NCBI GenBank assembly: GCA_964484255.1
Contig: CAZAEH010000022.1
Coordinates: forward strand, 1 to 22,971
From: UBA6215 sp964484255
GTDB lineage: Bacteria > Omnitrophota > Gorgyraeia > Pluralincolimonadales > Pluralincolimonadaceae
Reading direction: 5' to 3'
DNA: 22,971 nt
Made by a program: the position numbers and the translations under genes. Of the stretch, positions 14,770 through 22,971 are shown one piece after another; the first letter of the stretch is position 1; each line of letters starts with the position of its first letter. The notes under the pieces were generated by a model that was not told the DNA's origin, did not search any database, and saw only the letters and a list, made by a program, of their open reading frames with translations.

Positions 14770-14798
14770 TTTATACTACGCGCAGACAGGCCTGTCAA
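14770..14798 (-). promoter_or_regulatory. Promoter of the rimP-to-tyrS operon
   Basis: A perfect -35 TTGACA (14798-14793), a 17-nt spacer and a -10 TATAAA (14775-14770) lie on the minus strand. The start site would be near 14763, giving a leader of about 90 nt. It is the only strong promoter noticed before the fourteen-gene run. A 12-bp palindrome overlaps the -35. Confidence 0.85.
14785..14796. promoter_or_regulatory. 12-bp palindrome overlapping the rimP promoter -35
   Basis: GACAGGCCTGTC is a perfect palindrome covering most of the -35 hexamer and the start of the spacer. Its place would suit a repressor operator. Perfect 12-bp palindromes are expected a few times by chance in a window of this size, so position is the only supporting evidence. 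Confidence 0.3.
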
Positions 14799-14834
14799 GG
14801 GGTTTTTTAAGGTCTCCCTCCTCGGAATATGCCC

Positions 14835-16868
14835 TTATTCCGATATCTCGGAAAAACACTCGGTCCGTATGGAGTCGCCGGTATAAATAGTCCTTGAACC
14901 CGAAGCCTTAAGCGACTGCATGCCGTCAAGTATAGGGTACAAAGCGTTTTCCAGGTATATCCTGACAAGCGGCATATCCAGGTCGGCCAGGGAACCTTTC
15001 TTCTGCTGCTGGTTATTGGCCAGGAGCTGGTCAAGCTGTTCCCTCAGCATGGATATCATATCCTCTCTCTCTTTTATGTCGGAATCTATCTTGGCTGCAA
15101 CTTCTGGCGTAACGGCAGGGTCCTCTTTTTTTACCTTCAGGTCGGCCACTTCTTCCTCGGTCGCCTGCATGTCCTCTTTAATCTTGTTTACCTGGGAATC
15201 TACCATCTCCTTGTATTTCTTCTGCTGCTCGCTCATGAATGAAAGCCACCTGGAACCCCATTCGCACAGACCCTTAACCTTCTGCATGAGGGCGCCGGTC
15301 CTGACGAAAGATACTTTATTGGACGGCTCCATAAGGCCGTTATTGACGGCTTTGAAATCGGGGTCCTCGAAGAGCGACTTGCTCGCCCCGGAATACGAAT
15401 CTACGGAACCCTTTATGGATTCGCGGCCAAGCGATATCAGAAAATAATCACCGACATATCCGTAAGCAGGCTGAAAAGCCAAGCCAAACGGCAGGGCAAG
15501 GTATTTGATATCCACACCCTTATAGCTCTCCGTCTGCAGCGAAGACTGGATATTGGCAGGTATCAGGTTAGAAAGCATCTTATCGAGAACAGGTTTCTTG
15601 TCCACTTTCGCGAAAAGCACGATGTTGGGCATAGGGATCATGCCGTCGAGGTTTATGTCCGTAAGGACAAGGCCTGTCTCATCCCCAAGGGCCGGGATAA
15701 GGTCCTTTTCCACGCTCATGCCGATCTGCTTCTCGAAACCGGAGACCATATCGCTAAAGGTGAGCCCCTGCTTGTTCATGCCGGGGTCTTTGCTGAGATC
15801 GTTCTTGATATAGGCCCAGTAAGATCTCCAATCGAAGGTATTCCAGTCATAGATAAGCGCGTTGGCAGGGGCAAATCTCAGGGCGGCGTCCTTGCGCGCC
15901 TTGACCGAATAAAATCCCTTGAACATAGGATCGAGCTTGGACCTGTCGATATTGACCGCCATCCTCTCCTTGACTATCTTGCCGGGATATTTGGCATAGC
16001 TGAAAGTCCTGAACCCCGAGTAGATATCGGTGCTCTTCTCGATCTGCGCTTCAAAAGCCTGCCTCTGCTCGGCCGTCTGTCCGGTGCCGAAAGTCCTCGA
16101 TACGGAATGAAGGAATTCTTTTATACCGCCTAACGCCAAACCGATATTGCCGTAGGCAATGGTATCCGCGCCCTTGGGAATTTTTGACATCGCGGCTATA
16201 TAGTTCTTGTCCTGGGCCAGCGAAAGGAGTTTTCTCTCAGAGATATCGCAGGCAGCCATTGCGGCTTTCCTGTCGACGCCGATCACGAGCAAGTCCTTTA
16301 TCTTCACATATGCGATGCTGAATTTGTCGTCGAGCTTGACAACGGTGATCTTATAATTCCTGTAGTTCTCCTCCGTAAGCTCGTATTTCTTTCCGGCCTT
16401 GTTGAGGACCTTAGAAATGAAATCTATGAAATTCACCTCAGGCTTGACCCTGGTGACCAATGTCACGTTCGAGAGCATCCGGGGCAAGGCATCCGGGGTG
16501 AATTCCACCGACTTTACCGGGTATACCGCGACTGCTATCTCCTTGCCGAAGTACTTATCGAGGACAAGACCGGCTATGAAACTCGACATCTCCATCCTGG
16601 CGGTCCTAAAATTCTCGACGTCCTCTTTCTTGGCCCCGCTCTTTTCCAAAAGCATGTCGATGTCTATCTTTTCTATATTCTTATAAAGCCCGGAAGCCTT
16701 GAACTCTTTCACCTGCCTGTCAATATTCAAGAACTTGACAAATAGCGCGGCATCCGCCGGTATGACGGACTCGGCAGGCGTCTGCCCCTCGAACAAGGTA
16801 TAATAAACAGCTGCAGATGCAGCGGCTAACGCAAAAATCACTATTACCCCTAAGATCAATTTTTTCAT
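14835..16868 (-). CDS. Signal-anchored protein of unknown function with coiled coil (DUF3352-like)
   Basis: Function not recognised. The 677-residue protein begins with a charged start and a hydrophobic segment (about 4-24, LILGVIVIFALAAASAAVYY), so it is exported or membrane-anchored with the bulk outside the cytoplasm. The segment just after (VIPADAALFVKF) and the alternating beta-rich body loosely resemble the DUF3352 family of surface proteins. A strongly charged coiled coil spans about 545-624, then a short C-terminal domain. The ATG has GGAG about 8 nt upstream and its own promoter. A 7-bp hairpin lies over the stop codon. It sits between unrelated transcription units, so context gives no role. 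Confidence 0.85.
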   Translation of the reverse strand: MKKLILGVIVIFALAAASAAVYYTLFEGQTPAESVIPADAALFVKFLNIDRQVKEFKASGLYKNIEKIDIDMLLEKSGAKKEDVENFRTARMEMSSFIAGLVLDKYFGKEIAVAVYPVKSVEFTPDALPRMLSNVTLVTRVKPEVNFIDFISKVLNKAGKKYELTEENYRNYKITVVKLDDKFSIAYVKIKDLLVIGVDRKAAMAACDISERKLLSLAQDKNYIAAMSKIPKGADTIAYGNIGLALGGIKEFLHSVSRTFGTGQTAEQRQAFEAQIEKSTDIYSGFRTFSYAKYPGKIVKERMAVNIDRSKLDPMFKGFYSVKARKDAALRFAPANALIYDWNTFDWRSYWAYIKNDLSKDPGMNKQGLTFSDMVSGFEKQIGMSVEKDLIPALGDETGLVLTDINLDGMIPMPNIVLFAKVDKKPVLDKMLSNLIPANIQSSLQTESYKGVDIKYLALPFGLAFQPAYGYVGDYFLISLGRESIKGSVDSYSGASKSLFEDPDFKAVNNGLMEPSNKVSFVRTGALMQKVKGLCEWGSRWLSFMSEQQKKYKEMVDSQVNKIKEDMQATEEEVADLKVKKEDPAVTPEVAAKIDSDIKEREDMISMLREQLDQLLANNQQQKKGSLADLDMPLVRIYLENALYPILDGMQSLKASGSRTIYTGDSIRTECFSEISE

Positions 16869-16897
16869 TATTCATCTCCGAAAGGTTAATTTGATAT

Positions 16898-16927
16898 ATT
16901 ATACCATATACTTTTTATGGCAAGCAA
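16898..16927 (-). promoter_or_regulatory. Extended -10 promoter for the large signal-anchored protein
   Basis: The minus strand has TGGTATAAT (16906-16898), a perfect -10 with the extended TG motif. A weak -35 (TTGCTT, 16927-16922) lies at 18-nt spacing. The start site would be near 16891, leaving a short leader of about 23 nt. It lies between the TPR gene stop and the next gene. Confidence 0.7.
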
Positions 16928-16942
16928 TAAAGCTGGGTCCCC

Positions 16943-17983
16943 TCACTTATTCTCTACGGGCTGTTTGTATCTATCGGCCGCCCAGCGGTACATATCCGCC
17001 TTTTCCTTGTCCCCCTCTTGCTCGTATATCTGACTCAAATACAGGTAACACTCGTAGCATACAGACCCAAGGGCTATCGCTTTCTCAAACGCGTCCTTGG
17101 CAAGCTTAATCCTGCCGGTCTGGTAATAGGATATGCCTATATTATCCCACGCATCTACGTTGAACGGGTTCATCTGTAGAGAGGCGTAATAATCCCTTAT
17201 TGCGGACTCGTTGTCGCCTTTCATAAAATACTCATATCCCCGGTTATTGTACGCAAGATATGCGAACTCGTTATCAGGGTATTCTTTTATCAATTTGTCG
17301 TACTCGGATATCGCCTTGTCAAGGTCCCCGTTCCCGGAAAAAGCCAGGGCCCTGTCAAAACGCGCATCGTAATACTTGGGGTTCAGGCTCAAGGCGCTAT
17401 TAAAGTTATTTACGGCCTTTTTATATTCCTTCATTTCAAGATAGGTATAGCCGCGCCTGTAAAAAGCCTTGGCATTGGTGGGATCTATCTTTATTATCTT
17501 TGAATAGTCCTCTACGGCTTTGTCGTATTGGCCCATGGCTTTATGCACGTTCGCCATGCCCTCATAGACCATTGTAAAATCAGGGCTTATTTCGAGCGCT
17601 TTATTATAATCGGCAAGGGCCTTCTCGAAATCCAGGGCACTATAATACGCCGAACCCCGGTTCAAATAAAGGTTGGCGTATTTTGGATTCAGCTCTATGG
17701 CAAGGTCGTAATCACGGATGGCGCGCTTGTAATCGCCTGTTTTAAGAAAAACGTTCCCGCGCTGTTTGAAAGCGTCGCAGAACTGCGGGTTCATCTGTAT
17801 GGCTTTTGTGAATTGGAGGATGGCCTTTTCATAATCATGCCTGTTTAAATACACTATACCCTTGTTGTAATGTTCGCGGGCAGAGAGCTGCTCATCTATC
17901 TCGCTTATATCGTTTTCGGCAAAGCAAAGGCAGGAGACGCAACATAATAACGTTAAAATAGGCAGTATCCTCGACAGTTTCAT
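16943..17983 (-). CDS. Exported tetratricopeptide-repeat protein
   Basis: A 346-residue protein with an N-terminal signal peptide (about 1-21, basic then Leu/Cys-rich, ending near CFAEN) followed by about eight to nine consecutive 34-residue TPR units up to the C-terminus. TPR arrays form helical scaffolds that bind partner proteins, probably in the periplasm here; no catalytic domain is present. A longer ORF exists up to 18109, but its extra 42 residues overlap the hydrolase gene and hide the signal peptide. The ATG at 17983, 7 nt after the hydrolase stop, is therefore preferred, although its nearest AAGGAG is about 16 nt away. Partner unknown. Confidence 0.88.
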   Translation of the reverse strand: MKLSRILPILTLLCCVSCLCFAENDISEIDEQLSAREHYNKGIVYLNRHDYEKAILQFTKAIQMNPQFCDAFKQRGNVFLKTGDYKRAIRDYDLAIELNPKYANLYLNRGSAYYSALDFEKALADYNKALEISPDFTMVYEGMANVHKAMGQYDKAVEDYSKIIKIDPTNAKAFYRRGYTYLEMKEYKKAVNNFNSALSLNPKYYDARFDRALAFSGNGDLDKAISEYDKLIKEYPDNEFAYLAYNNRGYEYFMKGDNESAIRDYYASLQMNPFNVDAWDNIGISYYQTGRIKLAKDAFEKAIALGSVCYECYLYLSQIYEQEGDKEKADMYRWAADRYKQPVENK

Positions 17984-17990
17984 CTTTCGT

Positions 17991-18917
17991 TTACAAAAGC
18001 TCCTTTGCTGCGGCAAGGGTCTCATCGGCATAAGCCATGTGGTAGAAATGCCCCTGCCCGGGTATAAGGTCGAGTTTGGCGCCGGGAACGATCCCGGCAA
18101 GCCATTCACTGAACATCGGCGGGACCCAGCGGTCCTCAGTACCGTGGCGTATCACGAGGCGTGTCTTTATTTTGCTCGGGTCGAACCCCCAATCAAGGTA
18201 GATCAGTTGGGCGTCGAAGGCCGGGCCCTTTGCCCCCTGCCTGAATAATTCCTGGAAATCCCTCATCAGGACATTAGCCATATCAGGCATTACGAACAAG
18301 TCTGCGTCGGGTTTGCACATGCTCGAGCTCATCATCTTGACGAACGCCTGGGGACTTTTCAACGTCTTCATCTGGAATCCTATAAGAGAGAAAGGTATCT
18401 GGAAAAGCCACAGCGGGAGTTTAGCACCTATCTTTGCGTAGAAACGGTCCATTGTGCCGAGTTTTTTGAGCGCCTCCGGGTCCCTGTAAAGCGGCACCGC
18501 GCCCGCGAGGTCAACGGCAAACAAAAGACGGTCAGCAATAGCATAAGCGCACGCCAGTACCGTAGGCCCGCCACCTGATATCCCCATTACACCGAATTTG
18601 CCAATGCGAAGGTAGTCCGCAAGCGCCGAAATATCCGCGGCACCTTCAAGTATCGTGCGCCCTGGCTGTTGATCGGATTGCCCCACGCCGGGACGGTCAG
18701 GCACTATAATACGAAAATTATGTCTCTTTGCCGCGTGATGGAGCAGCATGACGTGAACATGCGAGCCGGTCCCGTGGGCAAATATTATCGGCATTCCGGA
18801 CGGATCACCGTATTCGTAATAGGCTATCTTGCGGTTCTCTTGAAGCGTAAGGAATTTGACCTGCAACTGCAGCGCATCTAGTTCTTCACGGCCTATTATT
18901 TCGGGTTTGTCTTGCAT
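17991..18917 (-). CDS. Alpha/beta hydrolase, substrate unknown
   Basis: A 308-residue alpha/beta-hydrolase-fold enzyme without a signal peptide, so probably cytoplasmic. The oxyanion-loop motif HGTGS begins at His48. The nucleophile elbow GISGG gives Ser114, Asp262 in HGTEDRWVP is the likely acid, and His290 in GQGH the base, so the triad is complete. This arrangement is typical of esterases, C-C hydrolases and haloperoxidase-like members; the substrate cannot be told. The ATG has AGGTGG 4 nt upstream and overlaps the preceding gene by 22 bp. It lies in an otherwise exported or membrane-protein gene run. Confidence 0.9.
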   Translation of the reverse strand: MQDKPEIIGREELDALQLQVKFLTLQENRKIAYYEYGDPSGMPIIFAHGTGSHVHVMLLHHAAKRHNFRIIVPDRPGVGQSDQQPGRTILEGAADISALADYLRIGKFGVMGISGGGPTVLACAYAIADRLLFAVDLAGAVPLYRDPEALKKLGTMDRFYAKIGAKLPLWLFQIPFSLIGFQMKTLKSPQAFVKMMSSSMCKPDADLFVMPDMANVLMRDFQELFRQGAKGPAFDAQLIYLDWGFDPSKIKTRLVIRHGTEDRWVPPMFSEWLAGIVPGAKLDLIPGQGHFYHMAYADETLAAAKELL

Positions 18918-20044
18918 TCAACCACCTTTTTCAGGATAATCCCTAGATAGTCCTTCTCGTCCTTGTTCAAGTCCCCTGTCTCATATAAACAGGCGCAATA
19001 CTGGAATAACAAAGGCATTTGTTCGCAATTACTCCTCACGGACCAGAGGGCCGACTGGAAAACCGCTTCTTTCATCACGTCTTCCCCTGTGCCTGAATAT
19101 TTGCATAGATTGAAAGAAGTAACGATCTGCCGGACCGGTTTTATCTTTCCCGTCGCAAAGAACTCTCCCCATAGCATATCCAGCTTATCGGCAGTTGTTA
19201 TTTCAGTGTAGGGGTCGGGAACGGCGATCTTGCCGAGCGACCTGTTATATTCTTTTAATTCAACCGTCATGGGGAGCTTATCGGTCTGTTTGAGCAAGCG
19301 AAAAAGCAGGATAATATCTTTCTTCTGTTGTAAAGTAGCTTTGTCCTTGAAATACTTGACCGTACAGGGCACCAGGAAATCGTTGTTCTCATATATGCAT
19401 TTGTAGAACCACAACGCCGACCAAAGCACTTCCCCTTTTTCGTTAATGTAAGGGCAGGGAGTATTTAAAAAGAACGCCATCGCTTTCGACGGCTGGGGAT
19501 TGACCGGATACTCAAAAAACCAGTTATCCTCATTTTCTTGTTTCACTACCGGCAGAATGAACTCTTTTAAACGGATCTTTGCGGACTTTTTCGAGACTTG
19601 GTTCCGGACATGGTCATAAGCCGTGACGCTAAGCGTGTATTCGCCAAGCGCGTCTCCCTGGTCAAAACAGGCCGTCATAATATCCTTCGCGGGGATCAAA
19701 TACGGCCCGATAGATTTTCCACGGTATCCTATGCAATTTTCTTCACGTCCGCCTGTCGTGCCGTCGGGTCTTATCATCCGGAAATCATAGGTAATGTCAA
19801 CCATCTGGTCCTTGTCAGCACCATAGCTGTTAAAGAAAATAATGATGTTGAAATTCTCGCCTCTGGACACATTGTCTACTTTTGAAATTACCGGAGCAAA
19901 TTGCGCGGGCACAGCAAACCACCAGTCCATACCGGCGTCCTGACGGGTAAGCACGATAACCGCATCGAAATCATCCGGTTTCTCCGCGGCCAATACAGGC
20001 ATACTGAAACAAATAACCATAAAAAACAGCAGTATTCGTTTCAT
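18896..20044 (-). CDS. Secreted protein of unknown function
   Basis: Not recognised. The 382-residue protein starts with a clear signal peptide (MKRILLFFMVICFSMPVLA, cleavage likely near residue 19). The N-terminal half looks beta-rich (DITYDF, YTLSVTAYDHV) and could be an immunoglobulin-like sandwich. The C-terminal half is helical and Cys-containing (CEQMPLLFQYCACLYE). Two aromatic stretches (DWWF near the start, NWFF in the middle) hint at a duplicated element. The ATG at 20044 is chosen because it overlaps the preceding stop as ATGA and begins the signal peptide; an in-frame TTG at 20059 would add five residues. It belongs to the run behind proS. Confidence 0.82.
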   Translation of the reverse strand: MKRILLFFMVICFSMPVLAAEKPDDFDAVIVLTRQDAGMDWWFAVPAQFAPVISKVDNVSRGENFNIIIFFNSYGADKDQMVDITYDFRMIRPDGTTGGREENCIGYRGKSIGPYLIPAKDIMTACFDQGDALGEYTLSVTAYDHVRNQVSKKSAKIRLKEFILPVVKQENEDNWFFEYPVNPQPSKAMAFFLNTPCPYINEKGEVLWSALWFYKCIYENNDFLVPCTVKYFKDKATLQQKKDIILLFRLLKQTDKLPMTVELKEYNRSLGKIAVPDPYTEITTADKLDMLWGEFFATGKIKPVRQIVTSFNLCKYSGTGEDVMKEAVFQSALWSVRSNCEQMPLLFQYCACLYETGDLNKDEKDYLGIILKKVVECKTNPK

Positions 20045-21177
20045 GATAAAGCGTCCCAAACAGGTTTGCCTAGGAATTGCGATAATCCTGCGGCATCCCT
20101 GCGTATCTTGTTTTTATTGCCGTGATCTATAATATTTATCCTCTTTGCATCATCAAGCACCAGGTTCAGCTCATAGCTGGTATAAAAGTTCTCGTTGCTG
20201 CTGCAGTACTCCGGAATAAGTTGGATGGCATGTATACTTCTGAGCTCGATACAGTCATTCGATATACTCCTGTCAAAAACAGGACCTTCCGGTTTTTTGC
20301 CCTTCCAGCAATACCCGATTGACTTGTCAAATATAACGGGTTTGAACATCGGCCGAAAAATACCTGCTAAAATGACTGCCATTACGGCTAAGACCAAAAT
20401 GGAACCCGCGCTCATGAAAGTGGCGAGCGGAAAACCTTTCCCCATCTTCCCAAAACCCACCAATACAGCAGCGGCCACGGCCGATAGCATCCCTATCACG
20501 CCTATAGCGACATTGATCCACATATACGGCGATACCCTGAATTCCGCTCTTAACGGGCTAATGACCTTCAAGTTATGGGTGGTGATGGAAAAACCTCCTG
20601 GGTTGACCGGGATCCATGATACCTGCCGGGCCAACGGGTCGCTGATCACGGAAGTATCGAATTCTTTCTGAGGCCCGCAGAACCTCGCAATCACCTTCGG
20701 GAAAGATACAGCCGCGAAAACACCAACGACAAAAAATAAGAGCCCTATCGCCGGAGTTACATATACCTGCGTTTTAATCCCGGTTTCAAGCAGGCTTTCA
20801 CGCGGTTTATCGGGCTTGTAGAACACTTTTACTTCCCTGCCTATGATATATTTCATTGCAATTTTATTTGCGTGAGAATAGTCGCTTGAACTGTGATCGC
20901 CGTAAGCGACGCGCTTACCTTCATATACGGCACCATTGACGGGATATCGGTAAGATATCACGGCTTTATAGGTAACGCCGTCATTGCCTGTAAGGGTCTC
21001 AATAGATGACCCTGTAATTTGACCGGGTACGGACGGCCAGGACGCGCTATCTTTCGCGTAAATAAGTTCTTTGCCGCCTGCGAATAGAACGACCGCGCCC
21101 ACCAATATAAAAATATACGGGAATACCCATAAAGAGAATTTCATTCCGCGCGATATTGGTTGCGATTGAACGACCAT
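20041..21177 (-). CDS. DUF3592 domain membrane protein
   Basis: A 378-residue membrane protein. After a first membrane segment (about 14-34) comes a DUF3592-like domain (about 45-130): W-P-x-V-x-G-x-I, a Y-x-Y-x-V-N-G-x-x-Y strand pair, and VFYKPDKPRESLLETG. A second segment follows at about 138-159, then two more near 219-241 and 251-273, and a soluble C-terminal region (about 278-378). The DUF3592 function is not established, and the C-terminal part was not recognised. The ATG has GGAG about 9 nt upstream. It is 43 nt after the preceding gene and overlaps the next by ATGA, so it is in one operon with them. Confidence 0.85.
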   Translation of the reverse strand: MVVQSQPISRGMKFSLWVFPYIFILVGAVVLFAGGKELIYAKDSASWPSVPGQITGSSIETLTGNDGVTYKAVISYRYPVNGAVYEGKRVAYGDHSSSDYSHANKIAMKYIIGREVKVFYKPDKPRESLLETGIKTQVYVTPAIGLLFFVVGVFAAVSFPKVIARFCGPQKEFDTSVISDPLARQVSWIPVNPGGFSITTHNLKVISPLRAEFRVSPYMWINVAIGVIGMLSAVAAAVLVGFGKMGKGFPLATFMSAGSILVLAVMAVILAGIFRPMFKPVIFDKSIGYCWKGKKPEGPVFDRSISNDCIELRSIHAIQLIPEYCSSNENFYTSYELNLVLDDAKRINIIDHGNKNKIRRDAAGLSQFLGKPVWDALS

Positions 21178-21220
21178 TATGGCCTGCTCCCTCTGCTATT
21201 CCCTGATAGTGCCGGATTTA

Positions 21221-21931
21221 TTATTCTATGCCAAACGCATCCTTAAAACGGTCGTTCGACAACCCTTGTTGAGACCACCTGAATACATTGAGTGTTTGCG
21301 TCTTTCTGTCATAAAAAACCCAGCATCCGTGGCCGTATCCCTGATCTTTGCCATATTTACCGTCGCAGCCGAACATTAATTCGTTAATATCGTAGTCGCC
21401 TTCATCGATCCACCATTTCGGGTTATTGGTCGCCCCGAATATTCCTGAAAATGCCCCCTTTGAATATGGCGCATTAGTAATGTATACAGGATCAGACAGA
21501 TCGCCGAAATTATAATCTGACACGATCTTTTTAAGGTCGACGTCCTCCTGCCTGACCTTCGCCTGGACAAACTCATGACCGACATCGATGCCATAAGTGA
21601 CATACATGTTTATATGTTCGGAAGACTCCGGGATCGCGATCTTTGGCACATAGTCCCCGCATGCCTTTGTGTACTGCTTGTATGAGAGGTTTTTCCATTG
21701 TTTTACAGGATTGACAAATGTGGTTATAAACATAAGGTCGATAAAAATAAAAAATAGCGCCAAGACAGCCAAAAGGGCGTTTAAGTAGGGGTGCGCCCCG
21801 ATAAGTTTTCTGTGTTTAGGGGAGAATATCGCGCTTCCAAACCTTATCAACGCAATGATAGGTATACCGACCGCAACTATAATGACCAGGATAGGTAACA
21901 AAGCGATCGCTATACTTTCAAGCATTTGCAT
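21221..21931 (-). CDS. Membrane protein of unknown function
   Basis: Not recognised. The 236-residue protein has two N-terminal membrane segments (about 5-30 and 50-73). A soluble domain of about 150 residues follows, with aromatic and Gly-rich stretches (KWWIDEGDYDINELMFGC, DQGYGHGCWVFYD). The two Cys in this domain could form a disulfide if it faces the periplasm. The ATG at 21931 has AGGAGGGG 6 nt upstream. It lies 30 nt after proS with no terminator between, so it is probably co-transcribed with proS and with the DUF3592 gene downstream. Confidence 0.82.
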   Translation of the reverse strand: MQMLESIAIALLPILVIIVAVGIPIIALIRFGSAIFSPKHRKLIGAHPYLNALLAVLALFFIFIDLMFITTFVNPVKQWKNLSYKQYTKACGDYVPKIAIPESSEHINMYVTYGIDVGHEFVQAKVRQEDVDLKKIVSDYNFGDLSDPVYITNAPYSKGAFSGIFGATNNPKWWIDEGDYDINELMFGCDGKYGKDQGYGHGCWVFYDRKTQTLNVFRWSQQGLSNDRFKDAFGIE

Positions 21932-21961
21932 TTCATGCCCCTCCTTTACCCTTTATCCAAA

Positions 21962-22971
21962 TTACGGACACATAAGACTTTTGGCCGCCGAAACAGCTTC
22001 GGAAACCTTGACGACCTTGACTTCCTTAGTCCTGCGGTCCTTGATCTCCACCTCTCCGGTGGCGATGCGTTTTTCACCAATGATTATTTGTATCGGGAAG
22101 CCGATGAGGTCGGAATCTTTGAACTTAACACCGGCGCGTTCGGGGCGGTCATCGAGGATGCATTCTATCTGGGCGGCGCTGAGCTCGTTATAGATTTGCT
22201 CAGCCGCCTGCATAGATGCCTGGTGTGCAGTGTTGAGCGGGAGTATGCAGACTGTATAAGGGGCTACGGTCTTGTTCCAGATAATGCCATCCTTGTCGTG
22301 GCTCTGCTCAATGAGCGAGGCGACAATGCGATTAACACCAATGCCATAGCAACCCATAATGCACGGTTTTTCCTTGCCGTTCTCGTCGAGGAAATTGCAT
22401 TTGAGCTTTGTCGAATATTTCGTACCGAGCTTGAAAACCTGACCAACCTCTATGCCATGCTTGAAGAACAGCTTCTTGCCGCCGTGCGTGTCGCCCTCGA
22501 CGGCATTACGGATGTCTGTCACAATAATATTAGCGCCGGAGAGCGGAAAATCCCTTCCGGGGACTATGTTCTTCGTGTGGTGATCGGTCTTATTTGCTCC
22601 GGCAACACCTATCGCCATCGCGGCGACGGCGTGATCTACTATTATCTTAGAAACTTTCCCGGCAAGCCCCACAGGCCCGGCAAAGCCAACCTTAGCGCCA
22701 GTGACTTTCTCTATTGTTTCAGGCGAGGCGAGCTCGTTATGCACGCCGCCAAGCGCCTGGGTCAATTTCTCGGGATTCAGGTCGTGGTCGCCGCGCACAA
22801 GGGCGACGACAACATCCTTTCCTGCCGAGAATATCAACGTTTTTATCATGTCCTGCGGTTTGGTCTTGAGGAACGCGCAGACCGCCTCTATCGAACCGAC
22901 ATTCGGCGTAGGCACGTCTTCGGCCTTCGGCGCGTTAGCGACAGCAGGCTGTTTCGGCAATGGGTCTACCG
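21962..22971 (-). CDS. proS: Prolyl-tRNA synthetase, C-terminal part (partial)
   Basis: Class II synthetase charging tRNA-Pro; the N-terminus lies outside the window and the reading frame stays open to position 22971. The visible ~336 residues start just before the inserted editing (INS/YbaK-like) domain, which deacylates mis-charged Ala-tRNA-Pro. It shows MIKTLIF (the catalytic Lys region), VRGDHDLN and GPVG. The rest of the catalytic core follows with class II motif 3 (GCYGIGVNRIVAS), then the anticodon-binding domain (ILPLN to the end). The arrangement matches the E. coli-type bacterial ProRS with an editing insert. A TTG at 22960 is an internal codon, not the start. Confidence 0.95.
   Translation of the reverse strand, partial: VDPLPKQPAVANAPKAEDVPTPNVGSIEAVCAFLKTKPQDMIKTLIFSAGKDVVVALVRGDHDLNPEKLTQALGGVHNELASPETIEKVTGAKVGFAGPVGLAGKVSKIIVDHAVAAMAIGVAGANKTDHHTKNIVPGRDFPLSGANIIVTDIRNAVEGDTHGGKKLFFKHGIEVGQVFKLGTKYSTKLKCNFLDENGKEKPCIMGCYGIGVNRIVASLIEQSHDKDGIIWNKTVAPYTVCILPLNTAHQASMQAAEQIYNELSAAQIECILDDRPERAGVKFKDSDLIGFPIQIIIGEKRIATGEVEIKDRRTKEVKVVKVSEAVSAAKSLMCP

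Noticed and set aside
14823..14842. 7-bp hairpin (CGGAATA/TATTCCG) over the stop codon of the 677-residue gene
   Set aside because: No U-tract follows on the minus strand, so it is not called a terminator.
17984..18109. 42-residue N-terminal extension of the TPR protein
   Set aside because: It overlaps the hydrolase gene in another frame and would bury a clear signal peptide; the start at 17983 is preferred.

Overview
The window is a bacterial chromosomal segment in which every supported gene lies on the minus strand, so transcription runs from high to low coordinates and ends in the first ~60 nt of a 16S rRNA gene. The 16S 5' end, including the stretch read on the minus strand at about 23-1, resembles the Planctomycetes-Verrucomicrobia-Chlamydiae group. 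Together with the gene order this suggests candidate phylum Omnitrophota (OP3) or a relative. That placement is an inference from a short stretch and family resemblance.

Layout in transcription order. (1) 22971-16943: the C-terminal half of proS, followed by a closely spaced accessory run: a membrane protein of unknown function, a DUF3592-type membrane protein, a secreted protein of unknown function, an alpha/beta hydrolase and an exported TPR protein. (2) 16927-14835: an extended -10 promoter and one large signal-anchored protein with a coiled coil. (3) 14798-409: a strong promoter (TTGACA-N17-TATAAA), a leader carrying an intrinsic terminator, then fourteen tightly packed genes: rimP, nusA, infB, trpS, scpA, scpB, pheA, hisC, aroF (DAHP synthase), tyrA, cmk, plsC, rpsA, tyrS. 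(4) 384-1: an rRNA promoter (A/T-rich UP element, TTGACA-N17-TATATT), a ~270-nt leader with two boxA-like sites flanking an intrinsic terminator, and the start of 16S.

The fourteen-gene block looks like three conserved clusters joined end to end: the nusA-infB operon, trpS-scpA-scpB, and the pheA-hisC-tyrA-cmk-rpsA supraoperon. It joins translation and transcription factors, chromosome segregation (ScpAB) and phospholipid synthesis to most of the Phe/Tyr pathway and to the synthetases that charge Trp and Tyr. The usual EPSP synthase gene (aroA) between tyrA and cmk is absent.

The most unusual features are regulatory or architectural. Both the rRNA leader and the rimP leader carry an intrinsic terminator downstream of their promoter, and both terminators run into nearly the same 16-nt sequence. 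scpB and pheA overlap by 119 bp in different frames at a cluster junction. The tryptophanyl-tRNA synthetase keeps three of the four Fe-S cysteines known from Thermotoga, with Asp at the fourth. No mobile element, CRISPR array, tRNA or defence system was seen.
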